From: Pseudomonas mucidolens
GTDB taxonomy: Bacteria > Pseudomonadota > Gammaproteobacteria > Pseudomonadales > Pseudomonadaceae
Direction: 5' to 3'
Assembly: GCF_900106045.1 (NCBI RefSeq)
Contig: NZ_LT629802.1
Coordinates: 3,968,001-4,032,000 of the forward strand
DNA: 64,000 nucleotides
The notes below the pieces were generated by a model. It made no database searches and was not told the DNA's origin. It was given only the letters and a program-made list of their open reading frames with translations. Positions 8,389-17,761 of the stretch are shown here, piece by piece. Position numbers and translations under genes: made by a program. Position 1 is the stretch's first letter, and each line of letters starts with the position of its first letter.

Positions 8389-9615
8389 ATGCCAAGCGCC
8401 AGCCCGGCCCATCACGGCCTACCCGAACATAATCAACAGAGTGTCAAACAGCAGTGGCTGGCGATTCTCTCGGTCGCCGTGGGTGCCTTCGCCTTGGTTA
8501 CCAGCGAGTTCCTCCCGGTAGGCGTACTCAACGATGTCGCCAGCGACCTCGGTATCAGTGCAGGCCACGCCGGTCTGATGGTTACCCTGCCCGGCATAGC
8601 GGCTGCCCTCGCCGCCCCCTTGCTGTCTGTGGGCATTGGTGCCTCGGACCGTCGCTATCTGCTTATCGGCCTTACGCTGCTGATGATCATCGCCAACTCG
8701 ATGGTGGCCTTCGCCAGCGACTTCAGCCTGCTGCTGTTCGGTCGCGTACTACTGGGCATCAGTATCGGCGGTTTCTGGGCGACTGCCATTGCCCTCAGTG
8801 GCCGCTTGGCCCCCAGGGGAGTTGGCGTAGCCCAGGCTACCTCGATCATCATGGTCGGTGTGACCTTGGCCACCGTACTGGGCGTGCCGGTAGGTACTTG
8901 GCTGAGTGGCCTGATGGGCTGGCGCATGACCTTCCTGGTAACCGCGCTGGTGGGCGTACCAGTGCTACTGGCGCAGATCTTCCTGCTACCGCGGCTCAAC
9001 CCGGACAAGGCCATTCGCATCAGTGACCTCCCAGCCTTGTTTATCAATCCACAAGCTCGGGTTGGGTTGATCGCTGTATTGCTGATTGGCCTGGCGCACT
9101 TTGCCGCGTACACCTACGTTGCCCCCTTCTTCAAACATAGTGCTGGCTTCGATGGGCCGACTATTGGCTCACTGCTGCTGCTCTATGGCGTGGCAGGGGT
9201 AATGGGTAATATTTTCGCCGGTTTCGCCGCCAACCGTAGCGTGCGGCACACCCTGTTGCTGGTCGCACTGATGATCGGCAGCAGCACCGCCCTTTTCCCC
9301 TACTTCGCCACCGGCATGACCGGCGCGGCGATGCTGATCGCGCTCTGGGGCTTTGCCTTCGGCGCCTTCCCGGCCTGCTCCAGCATTTGGATGTTTGTCG
9401 TAGCACCCAAGGATGTCGAACGCGGCATGCCACTATTTGTCGCCTTGTTCCAGGTAATTATTGCGCTGGGCTCGTTCTTCGGCGGGCAGATCGTCGATCA
9501 TCTGGGCAGCTCGGTGTTGTTGAGTCTAGCTACGATCTTGGTTGGCTGCGGTTTTGTTATGGTGCTTGTACTGGGGCGTAACGTCAGTAATAGCCTAGCG
9601 GCCCAACCCAGCTAA
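8389..9615 (+). CDS. MFS transporter, DHA1-type exporter
   Basis: A 408-residue 12-helix major facilitator of the drug:H+ antiporter-1 group (AraJ/NepI-like). The first helix carries AFALVTSEFLPVGVLNDVA. The ATG at 8389 was chosen because the open frame upstream encodes a low-complexity, proline-rich stretch unlike the family. Motif C-like residues in helix 5 appear as GVPVGTWLSGLMGWR. It has no adjacent regulator. Likely role is efflux of a small molecule across the inner membrane; the substrate is unknown. Confidence 0.85.
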   Translation: MPSASPAHHGLPEHNQQSVKQQWLAILSVAVGAFALVTSEFLPVGVLNDVASDLGISAGHAGLMVTLPGIAAALAAPLLSVGIGASDRRYLLIGLTLLMIIANSMVAFASDFSLLLFGRVLLGISIGGFWATAIALSGRLAPRGVGVAQATSIIMVGVTLATVLGVPVGTWLSGLMGWRMTFLVTALVGVPVLLAQIFLLPRLNPDKAIRISDLPALFINPQARVGLIAVLLIGLAHFAAYTYVAPFFKHSAGFDGPTIGSLLLLYGVAGVMGNIFAGFAANRSVRHTLLLVALMIGSSTALFPYFATGMTGAAMLIALWGFAFGAFPACSSIWMFVVAPKDVERGMPLFVALFQVIIALGSFFGGQIVDHLGSSVLLSLATILVGCGFVMVLVLGRNVSNSLAAQPS

Positions 9616-9960
9616 CCTGATCCGGGTAAATAGCTGATATTAGTTATTGAGCATTCCTGAGTTTTCCACAGTGACGCGGCCGGAAAATAAAAGGGTCGGA
9701 TCATTTTGTCCGGCTGACTGGTTGCAACACGGCGAATAGCTACGGTCCGACTTCGACCGCAGCTATTCATGGGCACATCTCGGTTTGTTCTACCAATTAC
9801 AGGGCACCGTCAACTTCAAATCGTTGGTACCTGACGGCGCTCTCAAGCTTCGTATGATTGAGTCGCCGATCATGCCGCGCTAAAGGACGGCTTTCGGCCA
9901 AAAGCAGCCACTATCGTCTCTGTTAAAGTACCTCCCTGAACACAACTCTCGGAGGCCTTC
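9616..9960. other. 345-bp non-coding gap with cruciform-like repeat
   Basis: No gene is supported here. The only structure is at 9734-9768: GAATAGCT and AGCTATTC (8-bp stem) enclose a nested GGTC/GACC pair, so the stretch could form a two-tier hairpin. It has no T-run and sits mid-gap. It may be a remnant of a small repeat element; other copies would need a genome search. Confidence 0.35.
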
Positions 9961-10737
9961 ATGGAACAATTCCATCCTCGTGGCATTGATGCAGACGGTT
10001 ATATCCTCACCGTGCCCAACGTCGAGGTGCAGCCACAGTTTCAGGCTTTGCTGGCGGACGTTTGCATGACGCTCGCCCAGTCGGAACCTCTGCTGGATGG
10101 GATTTATCTTTATGGCAGCGTCGCTAGAGGCGACGCCGTACCGGGAGTGTCCGACCTAGACCTAACCCTTGTTCTGCATAGCTCTCCTGCATCGCAGGAT
10201 CTGGAAATGCTCGAGTCGAAAAAGCGCACGCTGGAAAGTCGGCATATCGAAGTCACCAAGATCGATTTCGACATCGGTAGTCGTTCTGAAGTATTGGCGG
10301 CCAACAATCGATTGAGCTGGGGTTATTGGCTCAAACATCACTGTCGTTGCTTATGGGGGAATGATCTGGCCAAGCGCTTCGACCGGTTCAAGCCGTCGCG
10401 TGATATCGCCATTGCCGTGAATGGTGATTTTGAATCCGTACTGACCCGGTATGCCGATCTTATCGATCAGGCGACCACACCGACGCAATCCCTACGCCTG
10501 CAACGCGAAGCCTCGCGCAAACTCATCCGGTCAACCCAAGTACTTCGCTCTGAACAGGACCTGATGTGGCCGCAAACACTGGAGGAGCATGTCGAGCTAT
10601 TTGTTCAGCATTACCCGTGCATGAGAAAGCAGATCTCTTTTTTCTTGTCCCAGGCAAGGAACCCATACCCGAAGCCAAAAGAGTTTACGACTCAGGTCCA
10701 TGATTTTTTGACCTGGATGGCTTTAGAAACCGGTTAG
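9961..10737 (+). CDS. Nucleotidyltransferase-fold protein (ANT-like)
   Basis: A 258-residue protein with a polymerase-beta-type nucleotidyltransferase motif: GSVARGD (residues 52-58) followed by the acidic pair in SDLDL (Asp65, Asp67). This pattern, GSx(A/S)RGD...(S)DxDx, is shared by aminoglycoside adenylyltransferases and by housekeeping nucleotidyltransferases. The C-terminal half is alpha-helical and has no motif I recognise. The start follows a good site (CGGAGGCCTTC). The target is unknown, and drug resistance should not be assumed. It lies in the accessory stretch beside a GNAT gene. Confidence 0.7.
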   Translation: MEQFHPRGIDADGYILTVPNVEVQPQFQALLADVCMTLAQSEPLLDGIYLYGSVARGDAVPGVSDLDLTLVLHSSPASQDLEMLESKKRTLESRHIEVTKIDFDIGSRSEVLAANNRLSWGYWLKHHCRCLWGNDLAKRFDRFKPSRDIAIAVNGDFESVLTRYADLIDQATTPTQSLRLQREASRKLIRSTQVLRSEQDLMWPQTLEEHVELFVQHYPCMRKQISFFLSQARNPYPKPKEFTTQVHDFLTWMALETG

Positions 10738-10833
10738 GTCTGCTGTGGGTCGATTGCAGCACCTTGCAACGCTCACCGCGTACACACGAAAATTCTCAGC
10801 AGCAAACGAGCTTCACACCAGATCAGGGACGAT

Positions 10834-11280
10834 ATGAAACGATTTGAGATTCAACAGATCGCACACCTTCCGCCACAGATTCTGACGCTGGAAAAGGAGG
10901 CAGTTGGAGAGGGTTTCAGGTTTCTCACCCGGCTGATTACCGAGTGGCACTCCGGAACAAATCGCTTTGATGCACCCGGCGAGTGTCTGATGGCGGCATA
11001 CTTGAACAAGCAACTGATAGGCATCGGAGGTCTTTCGGTTGATCCATATGCTGACAACAATGCGGCAAGACTGCGACGGGTGTACGTCGCAGCTTCGTCA
11101 AGGGGGCAACACGTCGGACAGACGCTAGTAAAGGCGCTTATTGAACGTGCCGCTCTCAGGTTTCAGATCGTGCGTCTTTCCACCGATACGTCTGAAGGAA
11201 ACGCATTTTATAGGCACTGTGGTTTCAAACGAACAGATGATGCCCACGCCACCCATATCATGCTGCTTGGGGACGCCTGA
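10834..11280 (+). CDS. GNAT-family N-acetyltransferase
   Basis: A 148-residue acetyltransferase. The acetyl-CoA-binding motif A appears as LRRVYVAASSRGQHVGQTLV (about residues 76-95), with the (R/Q)xxGx(G/A) core as RGQHVG. The C-terminal block is LSTDTSEGNAFYRHCGFKRT, typical of GNAT beta-6/beta-7. It transfers an acetyl group to an unknown amine. The start ATG follows an AGGGA-like site. It is 96 bp from the nucleotidyltransferase gene, so they may be co-transcribed. Confidence 0.75.
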   Translation: MKRFEIQQIAHLPPQILTLEKEAVGEGFRFLTRLITEWHSGTNRFDAPGECLMAAYLNKQLIGIGGLSVDPYADNNAARLRRVYVAASSRGQHVGQTLVKALIERAALRFQIVRLSTDTSEGNAFYRHCGFKRTDDAHATHIMLLGDA

Positions 11281-11293
11281 GTCAGGCAGTTAT

Positions 11294-11460
11294 CGGCCCA
11301 GAGTGTGTAAAAACGCTTAGCCAAATTTGAAGCCCGCGCGTCTGCGTTAAATCTGAAATTTATCGGCACGTCAGCAGACGTGGATTTCGCGTAGCCGCGC
11401 GATTTCCAGTCCGGTTTTGAGTGCATGTCGCGCTCAAAAACGTTTTTACACAGCCTCGGC
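11294..11460. mobile_element. Candidate MITE or small repeat with terminal inverted repeats
   Basis: TGTGTAAAAACG (11304-11315) and CGTTTTTACACA (11441-11452) are perfect 12-bp inverted repeats. The match continues outward imperfectly with GGCC on both sides, giving roughly 21-bp ends around about 165 bp. The interior encodes nothing convincing. Size and ends fit a miniature inverted-repeat element. No target-site duplication could be confirmed by eye. It lies between the GNAT gene and the 3' end of the frameshifted ATPase. Confidence 0.45.
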
Positions 11461-11550
11461 CAGAAGCTGACATTCAACTCTAAGTCCTTTCGATTAAATG
11501 CGGTGGCTGATCTTCTAAAAAATAAGATGTTCATTAAAGTGATAGCAGCG

Positions 11551-13813
11551 CTACGGTAACGACTTTATTAAAGCACTCCAGTGGCGCTGATCACTATTTT
11601 GAATCTCTTCAAATAGATCTTTCACTGTTTGCTCCAGTAGGAATATTAATTCATTATTGCCCGCCAGGCGATCAATTGTATTTCCATGGCTGAACGTATG
11701 TAAAAGCTTTAGGATTGACTTGGATTTTTCCTTGCCGAATAATTCACTAGCTCTTTGATCTACGGTTTCTCTTTGGGTGCTGGGGATTCTAGAATAGGTG
11801 TAGAGTTCAACGAAACGCCGGACTGCATTTGGTATGCATGAGGAGTTCAATATTGGCTTTGTCCTCGGTTTCGTGGAAACGGTATATTTTTTCAAATAGA
11901 AAGTGATACTCAGAGCCATAGCTCGACAGCGATTTAGGCATGTTTCCAAAGCTTGAACAATCGTCATTTATTCGATTGATCAAGTAAAGTCTAGCGTGGT
12001 TGCCTCCATCTGGCTTTAACTCTCTTAATAAGTTAAAAAACTCAAAGCTGTGAGTTGAGATGAATAATTGTTTGCACTTTGTTATCCATATCTCGCTGCC
12101 TTGTGCATTTTGTATTTTGTGAAAAAAAATCTCATTTATTGCCGAGGTGATTTGGTATATATGGTTTCCGTCTAGGCTTGAAATAGGATCGTCAATATAA
12201 ACAACTGAATCTTTAAATTTTTCAGGGCTTAATTCTTGTAGTTTTATTATAAAGTAAGAAAAAGCAATGGCTGTCCGCTCACCATCGCTGAGGTTTTTGG
12301 CGATATGACCATTTTTCCTTACAAGCTGGAATCGTTCTTGACCCGCAGCATCAGTAACAACGTTTATCTGGACGGCTGTATTGCCAAGCATGGAAGCTAG
12401 TCGATCGTTAATTTTTTCTCTACCGCGTTGGGCGTGACTAATAAGGGCTTGAAGTTTGTTTATCAAAAGTTGAAGGTGTGTGCTATATGCTTTCAAACGT
12501 TCGGATCGCTTGATTTGGCAATCTTTTTTTCGCTCAAGTCCAGAGGTCTCTTGCTTGTCAATGAATTGCTGGATGTAATGATTTTTGACCTTTTGATGGG
12601 CTTCGGCTTTGGCTTTAGTAAAATTTTCCGCAAGCTCATTGTTGCTTTTAATTACAGCATTAACCGCCAGTATGGCTTTGGTAATTGTTTCTGCCAGTCC
12701 AGGAGCGAGAACCGAAGGAACTAGGGGTTTACGTAAATTTTCAATCTTGCTTTGAATATCTTTGGCTAGCGTATTCACAGCCTGATTGAAACATTTTATT
12801 GCGTGGGGAAGTGGTTCTGCGGCGTTACGATAGGCATCTCGATATTGATTATTAAACTGAGCCTCATTGGGCAAGACGAGCGTAAATTCGCTTGCTTGGA
12901 TTTTGGAAAGTAAAGCCTCCACGCTATTTTTGTGATCCGCGAGATCCTTTGAAAAATGGGCTCGGAATATTTCAAGTCTAGCTTGAGTTACTTCATTCCC
13001 ACAAAATTCACAGGTACCAGCAGCGGGATGTATGTGCAAACCATTTTCCACCCAGCGCTCAATTGCTGGATTATCTTCAAGATGCTTGATTGTATTTGAA
13101 AAGCTCGGTGTGGCAGCTAGAGCATTGGACGCTTCGTTATATAGAGCTTCAATGGAAGGCTTGCCGAAGACCTGCTCAACTGTGCTCGGCTTTTTACTGT
13201 CAGGGGTGACAGCTAGCTCAAAGTTATAGGCGAGATCTTCATCCGACAAAGTCTGCGAGTCAAGAACACCGACGATGCTTACATCATTTCCTAGGTGTCG
13301 AGCGTCGTAGGGAGTGACTTTAAGGACTTGCCTTATATTTTCAGCTGCTGAAGTCTTTGCTCTAGCAATCTCAGCTTTGAGTGCGTCGAATTTAGAATTA
13401 ATGATTTTTTGGGTGGCTGTGGAGCGTCCAATGCGTGTGTTGAGTTTTTCAATTTTCTTTTCTGCTTCCTCAGAATCTTTGCCCAAAATCAGAATTGGAT
13501 TAAATCCGCCTCCTTCGAAATGTATATTTTGACGAATGAAGTCTGAGTTAAATACTCTAACGGTAAGCTCACATTGTTGAAAGTTCTTTTCGTTAATTGT
13601 TTGATCGGCAGTTTCAAAACTAAATTCGCAGCCATTAAGATCCGGGTTCGAGGTTTTTGACTCCAGCTGAGCAAATAAACGTGAAAGTGTAGTCTTGCCT
13701 GAATAATTCCATCCGTAAATAAGGTTTTTGCTAACAAAATTTTGAGTTCCGGCTGGTTTGGTATAGTTCTGATAAACACCAAGCCCTTTAATCTTTCCTA
13801 TCCCCGTTATCAT
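11551..13813 (-). pseudogene. RloC/PrrC-like AAA_13 ATPase, frameshifted near the 3' end
   Basis: Starting at the ATG at 13813 (behind AGGAAGACATT), the frame encodes an SMC-like ATPase. Walker A GWNYSGKTT is at 34-42, a CEFCG zinc-hook-like CxxC at 268-272 within a helical region, the LSDGE signature at 508-512 and Walker B VVYIDDPISSLD at 537-548. Near codon 659 the frame is lost: NIELLMHTK runs to a stop at 11807, while the next frame continues as IPNAVRRFVELY for 94 residues to 11551, the expected family C-terminus. One extra base around 11835 explains it. This layout is that of AAA_13 proteins, including the RloC/PrrC anticodon nucleases; the R-x3-E followed by His (RRFVE... FSH) that such nucleases need lies after the break. 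The DNA is AT-rich. A sequencing error remains possible. Confidence 0.75.
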
Positions 13814-14041
13814 AATGTCTTCCTGATTTTTATATGTGGCCTGAACGCATGTTTTATTTATAAACCCAATTTGACGTGTTCGTCGAATGGAATCGTGGGT
13901 CAGGCTGTACATTTTTCGTAGCCGAACGCAGTCGTTTGACGGCCGACAAAGCGGTGGCCAAACCGCCCCGGATTTCGTGGTTTGATCCAAATGTCCGCTC
14001 CTGGCGTAACGCCGTTATCATGGCGCTCTAAAATTGACTTT

Positions 14042-14521
14042 ATGGTAGCTATGGATAAGCGCAAGAGGCTGTATCAAGAGTTTTTCATTGCTTTGGCTTT
14101 GGGAAGCGTCCCTACCTTCATCGCTTACTGGTCAGGTGGAGTTAAGCTGCTGGACGCTGCGGTTAAGGCTCAGATGCCGCCTGATAAAGTACTCTGGTAC
14201 CTGATCACCTTGCCGGCGCCTTATCTCATAGCAGTCCTCTTTGACCGCTTTGTTTGGAAGAAAACAGAGCTGATCAAAGCTCGTTCTGCATTCTGGCGCT
14301 CCACCTGGACAGAAGTCGGGACAGCACTCCACTCGCTGTGGCGTGTGTTGGTAGGACTTTTCTTTGCTATCCCGGTTCTTTGGTGGTGGTATGAACCCGA
14401 AACATTTCAGCTCTCGAAGGCTAGCTTTTTTATCGTCTGGGGATTCGCATTGTTGGCACAGTGCTGGTTCTTTTCTCTTGGAAGAAGCTTGCTTGAAGGG
14501 CGCGTGCGTCAGCTTTCCTGA
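14042..14521 (+). CDS. Four-helix membrane protein, unknown function
   Basis: About 159 residues if started at 14042 (MVAMDKRKRLYQ); the ATG at 14051 is equally possible, and neither has a clear ribosome site. Hydrophobic segments lie near residues 14-32, 50-70, 100-120 and 128-146, suggesting four membrane helices with a basic N-terminus inside. I do not recognise a family. It is divergent from the AT-rich ATPase gene and 66 bp upstream of the DUF4238 gene on the same strand, so it may be part of a two-gene accessory unit. Confidence 0.55.
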   Translation: MVAMDKRKRLYQEFFIALALGSVPTFIAYWSGGVKLLDAAVKAQMPPDKVLWYLITLPAPYLIAVLFDRFVWKKTELIKARSAFWRSTWTEVGTALHSLWRVLVGLFFAIPVLWWWYEPETFQLSKASFFIVWGFALLAQCWFFSLGRSLLEGRVRQLS

Positions 14522-14587
14522 TCCCGCTCACGAATCTTGAAGACGGCTTACTGCACTATGGCAGAGCAATGAGGATTTAACCCCAAG

Positions 14588-15616
14588 ATGGAAAGCTTTA
14601 AAAAGGACAACCACTATGTACCTCAGGCCTACCTGAGGCAGTGGACGAATAATGGTAAAATCCTCACCTACAGGCTTTTGGTGCCACATGAAAAATGCGA
14701 GCCCTGGAAGCCGCACTCACCCAAAAGTATTGCGAAACACCAACACCTGTACACTTACTTCTCGGGGACTAAAGACAGCGATGAGATAGAGCGCTGGCTT
14801 GATCGTGACTTTGAAGGGCCTGCATTCGCGTCAATTGCTAAGGTGGTGAGCGAGTCGCGATTGACCAGCGAGGATTGGAACAATTTATTCCGCTTTGCCG
14901 TAGCGCAATCTGTCAGGACGCCCGCCGGCTTGCAGCGATTTATGAAGCGCCAGGACGAAACGCTTGGAGCATTTTTGTCTGAATCGATGGAAGGGTCGGT
15001 TGCCAAAGTTGGCGCAGCGTTAGCTGCCGGTATCAAGCTTGAGCCCGCCCCAGTTGTAGACCCATACAGCAAGCTTCCGCTCAAACTCCATCGTGTAAAG
15101 AATGAGGATGGCGAGGAAGGTATCGAAGCGCGGGTGTTGAACGGACGGAAATTTTGGATTTGGCAGCTCGAACACATCCTCAAGAGCACAATCCATCGCA
15201 TACCAACTCATCGATGGACCATCCTGCAGGCTCCACCTGGAATCACTTGGCCAACCACCGATAACCCGTTCACGAGGCTGGGCGTTGGAGTGAACGGGAA
15301 GCTGAGCCTTGAAGGTGGCTGGGGTGTGCCAGGCACAAGACTTTTCCTTCCTCTGAGCCCCAAGCATCTTCTATTCGCTTGTGTTGGCTATCGACCCCCT
15401 CAACGAGGCACCACGCTGAGTCTTACCGAAGCAGTATTTATTCGGACGATGATCCTCAATGGTGCCAACCGCTACGTATTTGCAACGGATATACAGAATA
15501 TCGATGAGATCAGGCCACGCACTGTCTCTCGTGAACTATTTGATGCAGATGCGAAACTTTGGGCGGAGTGGCATGAAAGCCAATCAAGAGAGGAAGCACA
15601 CTATCCTGACCTCTGA
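14588..15616 (+). CDS. DUF4238 domain protein
   Basis: A 342-residue protein that opens with KDNHYVPQAYLRQWTNNGKI (residues 5-24), the N-terminal hallmark of DUF4238 ('HYVPQ.YLR.W'). Later blocks include LFRFAVAQSVRTP, TTDNPFTRLG and PLSPKHLLFAC, which also fit this family. There is no signal peptide or membrane segment. The biochemical role is unknown. Members occur sporadically in bacterial accessory DNA, sometimes close to defence genes. Its neighbours here, a broken AAA_13 ATPase and a small membrane protein, fit that picture without proving it. Confidence 0.75.
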   Translation: MESFKKDNHYVPQAYLRQWTNNGKILTYRLLVPHEKCEPWKPHSPKSIAKHQHLYTYFSGTKDSDEIERWLDRDFEGPAFASIAKVVSESRLTSEDWNNLFRFAVAQSVRTPAGLQRFMKRQDETLGAFLSESMEGSVAKVGAALAAGIKLEPAPVVDPYSKLPLKLHRVKNEDGEEGIEARVLNGRKFWIWQLEHILKSTIHRIPTHRWTILQAPPGITWPTTDNPFTRLGVGVNGKLSLEGGWGVPGTRLFLPLSPKHLLFACVGYRPPQRGTTLSLTEAVFIRTMILNGANRYVFATDIQNIDEIRPRTVSRELFDADAKLWAEWHESQSREEAHYPDL

Positions 15617-15909
15617 CCCATAATTGTCCTCCCCCTGAAAGGCAGCTTCGGGTCGAGAGCAGTCTGTCAATTAACGTGACAGAACGGCGATCATACTCGC
15701 GCAGCGCCCAGTTTTTGGCCTATTGGTTTCACCTCTTATGCCAGGACTCGTGTCTGTAGATGACGTTGAGTTACACGCAATTCTTTATCCCTGACAAGAC
15801 GCAAACAGCATCGTCCTTCAGCTCGGGCGCGATTCCAATGAGTAGGCTATGGTTCAAGCGGGCGCGTGTCTTAACGTGCGTGAATAACAAAACAAAAAAA
15901 GGATAGGTT

Positions 15910-17154
15910 ATGCACTCATCCGCTATTTTTCGTGCGGCTGCGCCTGGTCGTTCACTGCTTCTCTCGCTCGGTCTGCTCGCTGCGGGTATCACCTCGGGCG
16001 CATGGGCTGAGGATTATCCCCACGCCCAGGAACCGATTGGCACCGTGGAGCAGATCTATGACGGCGCCATGCTCCCCGATCTGGCAGTCAGTACCTACCG
16101 CAACATCGACCGGCTGTTCCCCACCCACAGGATTAAAGCCGGCGATCACCGGTATGCGCTGCCGAAATCAGATAAACAGTTGCCCAACGTTCGCTTCACT
16201 GTCGGGGACAAAAAGTACGACCTGTATGACTTCGTCGCACTGGACAGCATTACGGCGATGCTCGTGCTCAAGGACGGCAAGATCGTGTTCGAGACCTACC
16301 AGCGTGGCAACACCGAGAAAACCCGATGGATGTCGATGTCGATAGCCAAGTCCATCACCTCCACGCTGGCGGCTGCAGCGATCAAAGACGGCCTCATCAA
16401 AGGCCTTGATGCGCAAGTGGTGGATTACGTTCCCGAGCTCAAGGGCAGCGCCTACGAAGGCGTGACCGTGCGCAACGTGCTGATGATGTCTTCGGGCGTG
16501 AAATGGAACGAGACCTACACCGATCCGGCGTCCGATCGTCGCGCGCTACTCAAAGCGCAGATATCGCAGAAACCGCGTTCGGCCATGGCCTTGATGGCAA
16601 GTTTGCCGCGAGCGGCCGAGCCCGGCACGGTAAACACTTACAGCACTGGCGAAACGCAGGTACTCGGCGAGATCGTCCGTGGTGCTGTGAAGATGCCGCT
16701 GGCCGATTATCTATCGCAGAAGATCTGGCAGCCGTTCGGTATGGAGAGTGATGCCCGGTGGTGGCTCGATTCGCCTGACGGCGTGGAAATCGGTGGCAGC
16801 GGTATCAGCGCCACGCTGCGCGATTATGGACGCTTCGGGCTGTTTTTCATGAACGGCGGCAAGATCAATGGCACGTCGATTCTGCCCGAAGGCTGGGTCA
16901 AGGAAGCGACGCTGCCGACCACCCTCAAAGGCGGAAAATCCCTGGACTACGGTTACATGTGGTGGACGGCGTGGACCGAGCCGTCGGTGAAAGACGGCGC
17001 CTATGCGGCGGTCGGTATCCAGGGCCAGAACATCTACGTCAACCCTGCCAATAACGTGGTGATTGTCACCTTCGGTGCCCAGCCCAAGCCGGTTGACAAA
17101 GAGCCGATCGACCCGATGGTATTCTTCGATGCCGTGGTAGCTGCGTTGAAGTAA
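15910..17154 (+). CDS. Secreted serine hydrolase, class C beta-lactamase fold
   Basis: A 414-residue protein with a signal peptide of about 33 residues (cleavage after SGAWA). The catalytic SxxK motif is SIAK (144-147), inside WMSMSIAKSITS. The second motif is Y244-S-T-G, replacing the YxN of true class C enzymes. Family members include esterases, DD-peptidases and 6-aminohexanoate-dimer hydrolase-like proteins. The YSTG form argues against a penicillin-hydrolysing role. It acts in the periplasm. It stands alone, with a 293-bp gap upstream in which I see only an ordinary promoter region and no gene. Confidence 0.8.
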   Translation: MHSSAIFRAAAPGRSLLLSLGLLAAGITSGAWAEDYPHAQEPIGTVEQIYDGAMLPDLAVSTYRNIDRLFPTHRIKAGDHRYALPKSDKQLPNVRFTVGDKKYDLYDFVALDSITAMLVLKDGKIVFETYQRGNTEKTRWMSMSIAKSITSTLAAAAIKDGLIKGLDAQVVDYVPELKGSAYEGVTVRNVLMMSSGVKWNETYTDPASDRRALLKAQISQKPRSAMALMASLPRAAEPGTVNTYSTGETQVLGEIVRGAVKMPLADYLSQKIWQPFGMESDARWWLDSPDGVEIGGSGISATLRDYGRFGLFFMNGGKINGTSILPEGWVKEATLPTTLKGGKSLDYGYMWWTAWTEPSVKDGAYAAVGIQGQNIYVNPANNVVIVTFGAQPKPVDKEPIDPMVFFDAVVAALK

Positions 17155-17173
17155 ATTCGCGCGTCGGATGACG

Positions 17174-17629
17174 TTAATCTTCGCGGCGCGGAAGAACAAG
17201 TGCGGGAGCAACGAAGAGCGACCCTGCGTCCATGCAGCGACGCAGTACTTCATTGAACAACCAGCGAAACAGATCACTGTCCCGAAAACGGCCGTGTCGA
17301 TTTTTGGAAAAGGTCGAGTGGTTGGGGACGTCATCTTCAAGGCTCAATCGGCAGAACCAGCGATACGCCAGGTTCAAATGGGCCTCTTCGCACAACCGCC
17401 GCTCGGAGCGGATGCCATAGCAGTAGTCCACAACCAGCATGCGGATCATCAGTTCAGGATCAATTGAAGGGCGCCCAATCGGGCTATGGAAATCAGCGAG
17501 GTAATGGCGCAGGTCGCTCAGATCGAGACACCGATCAATACTGCGCAGAAGGTGATTGGCTGGGATGTGATCTTCAAGGTTGAATGAGTAAAACAGTCGT
17601 TCCTGCCCACTCGATAACTGTCCGATCAT
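17174..17629 (-). pseudogene. Truncated IS1182-family transposase (N-terminal part)
   Basis: From the ATG at 17629 the frame reads MIGQLSSGQERLFYSFNLED and continues with IGRPSIDPELMIRMLVVDYC, RSERRLCEEAHLNLAYRWFC and VPNHSTFSKNRHGRFRDSDL, the N-terminal DUF772-type domain of IS1182-family transposases. Family resemblance ends about 135 residues in, after EVLRRCMDAG. The frame then stops at 17174, so the DDE catalytic half is missing. It is a dead insertion remnant between the serine hydrolase and the next MFS gene. It fills most of a 607-bp region with no other gene. Confidence 0.8.
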
Positions 17630-17761
17630 GCTGTGTGATCCCCCGCCGACCACTGCAGAGATTTTGCCGCAGGCCAGGCAGGGGAGCTACTTTTTCAACA
17701 GAATCGGCCGCTAGCCGCCACTCATCAATGGCAACTAACAGCCTCGCCCTTCACATCATCG

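Noticed and set aside
9961..10737. Aminoglycoside resistance gene
   Set aside because: Only the generic nucleotidyltransferase motif is visible; a specific drug target cannot be supported.
11551..11967. Separate 138-residue gene after the AAA ATPase
   Set aside because: Its first 44 codons are out-of-frame reading of the ATPase; the last 94 are the ATPase C-terminus after a frameshift.
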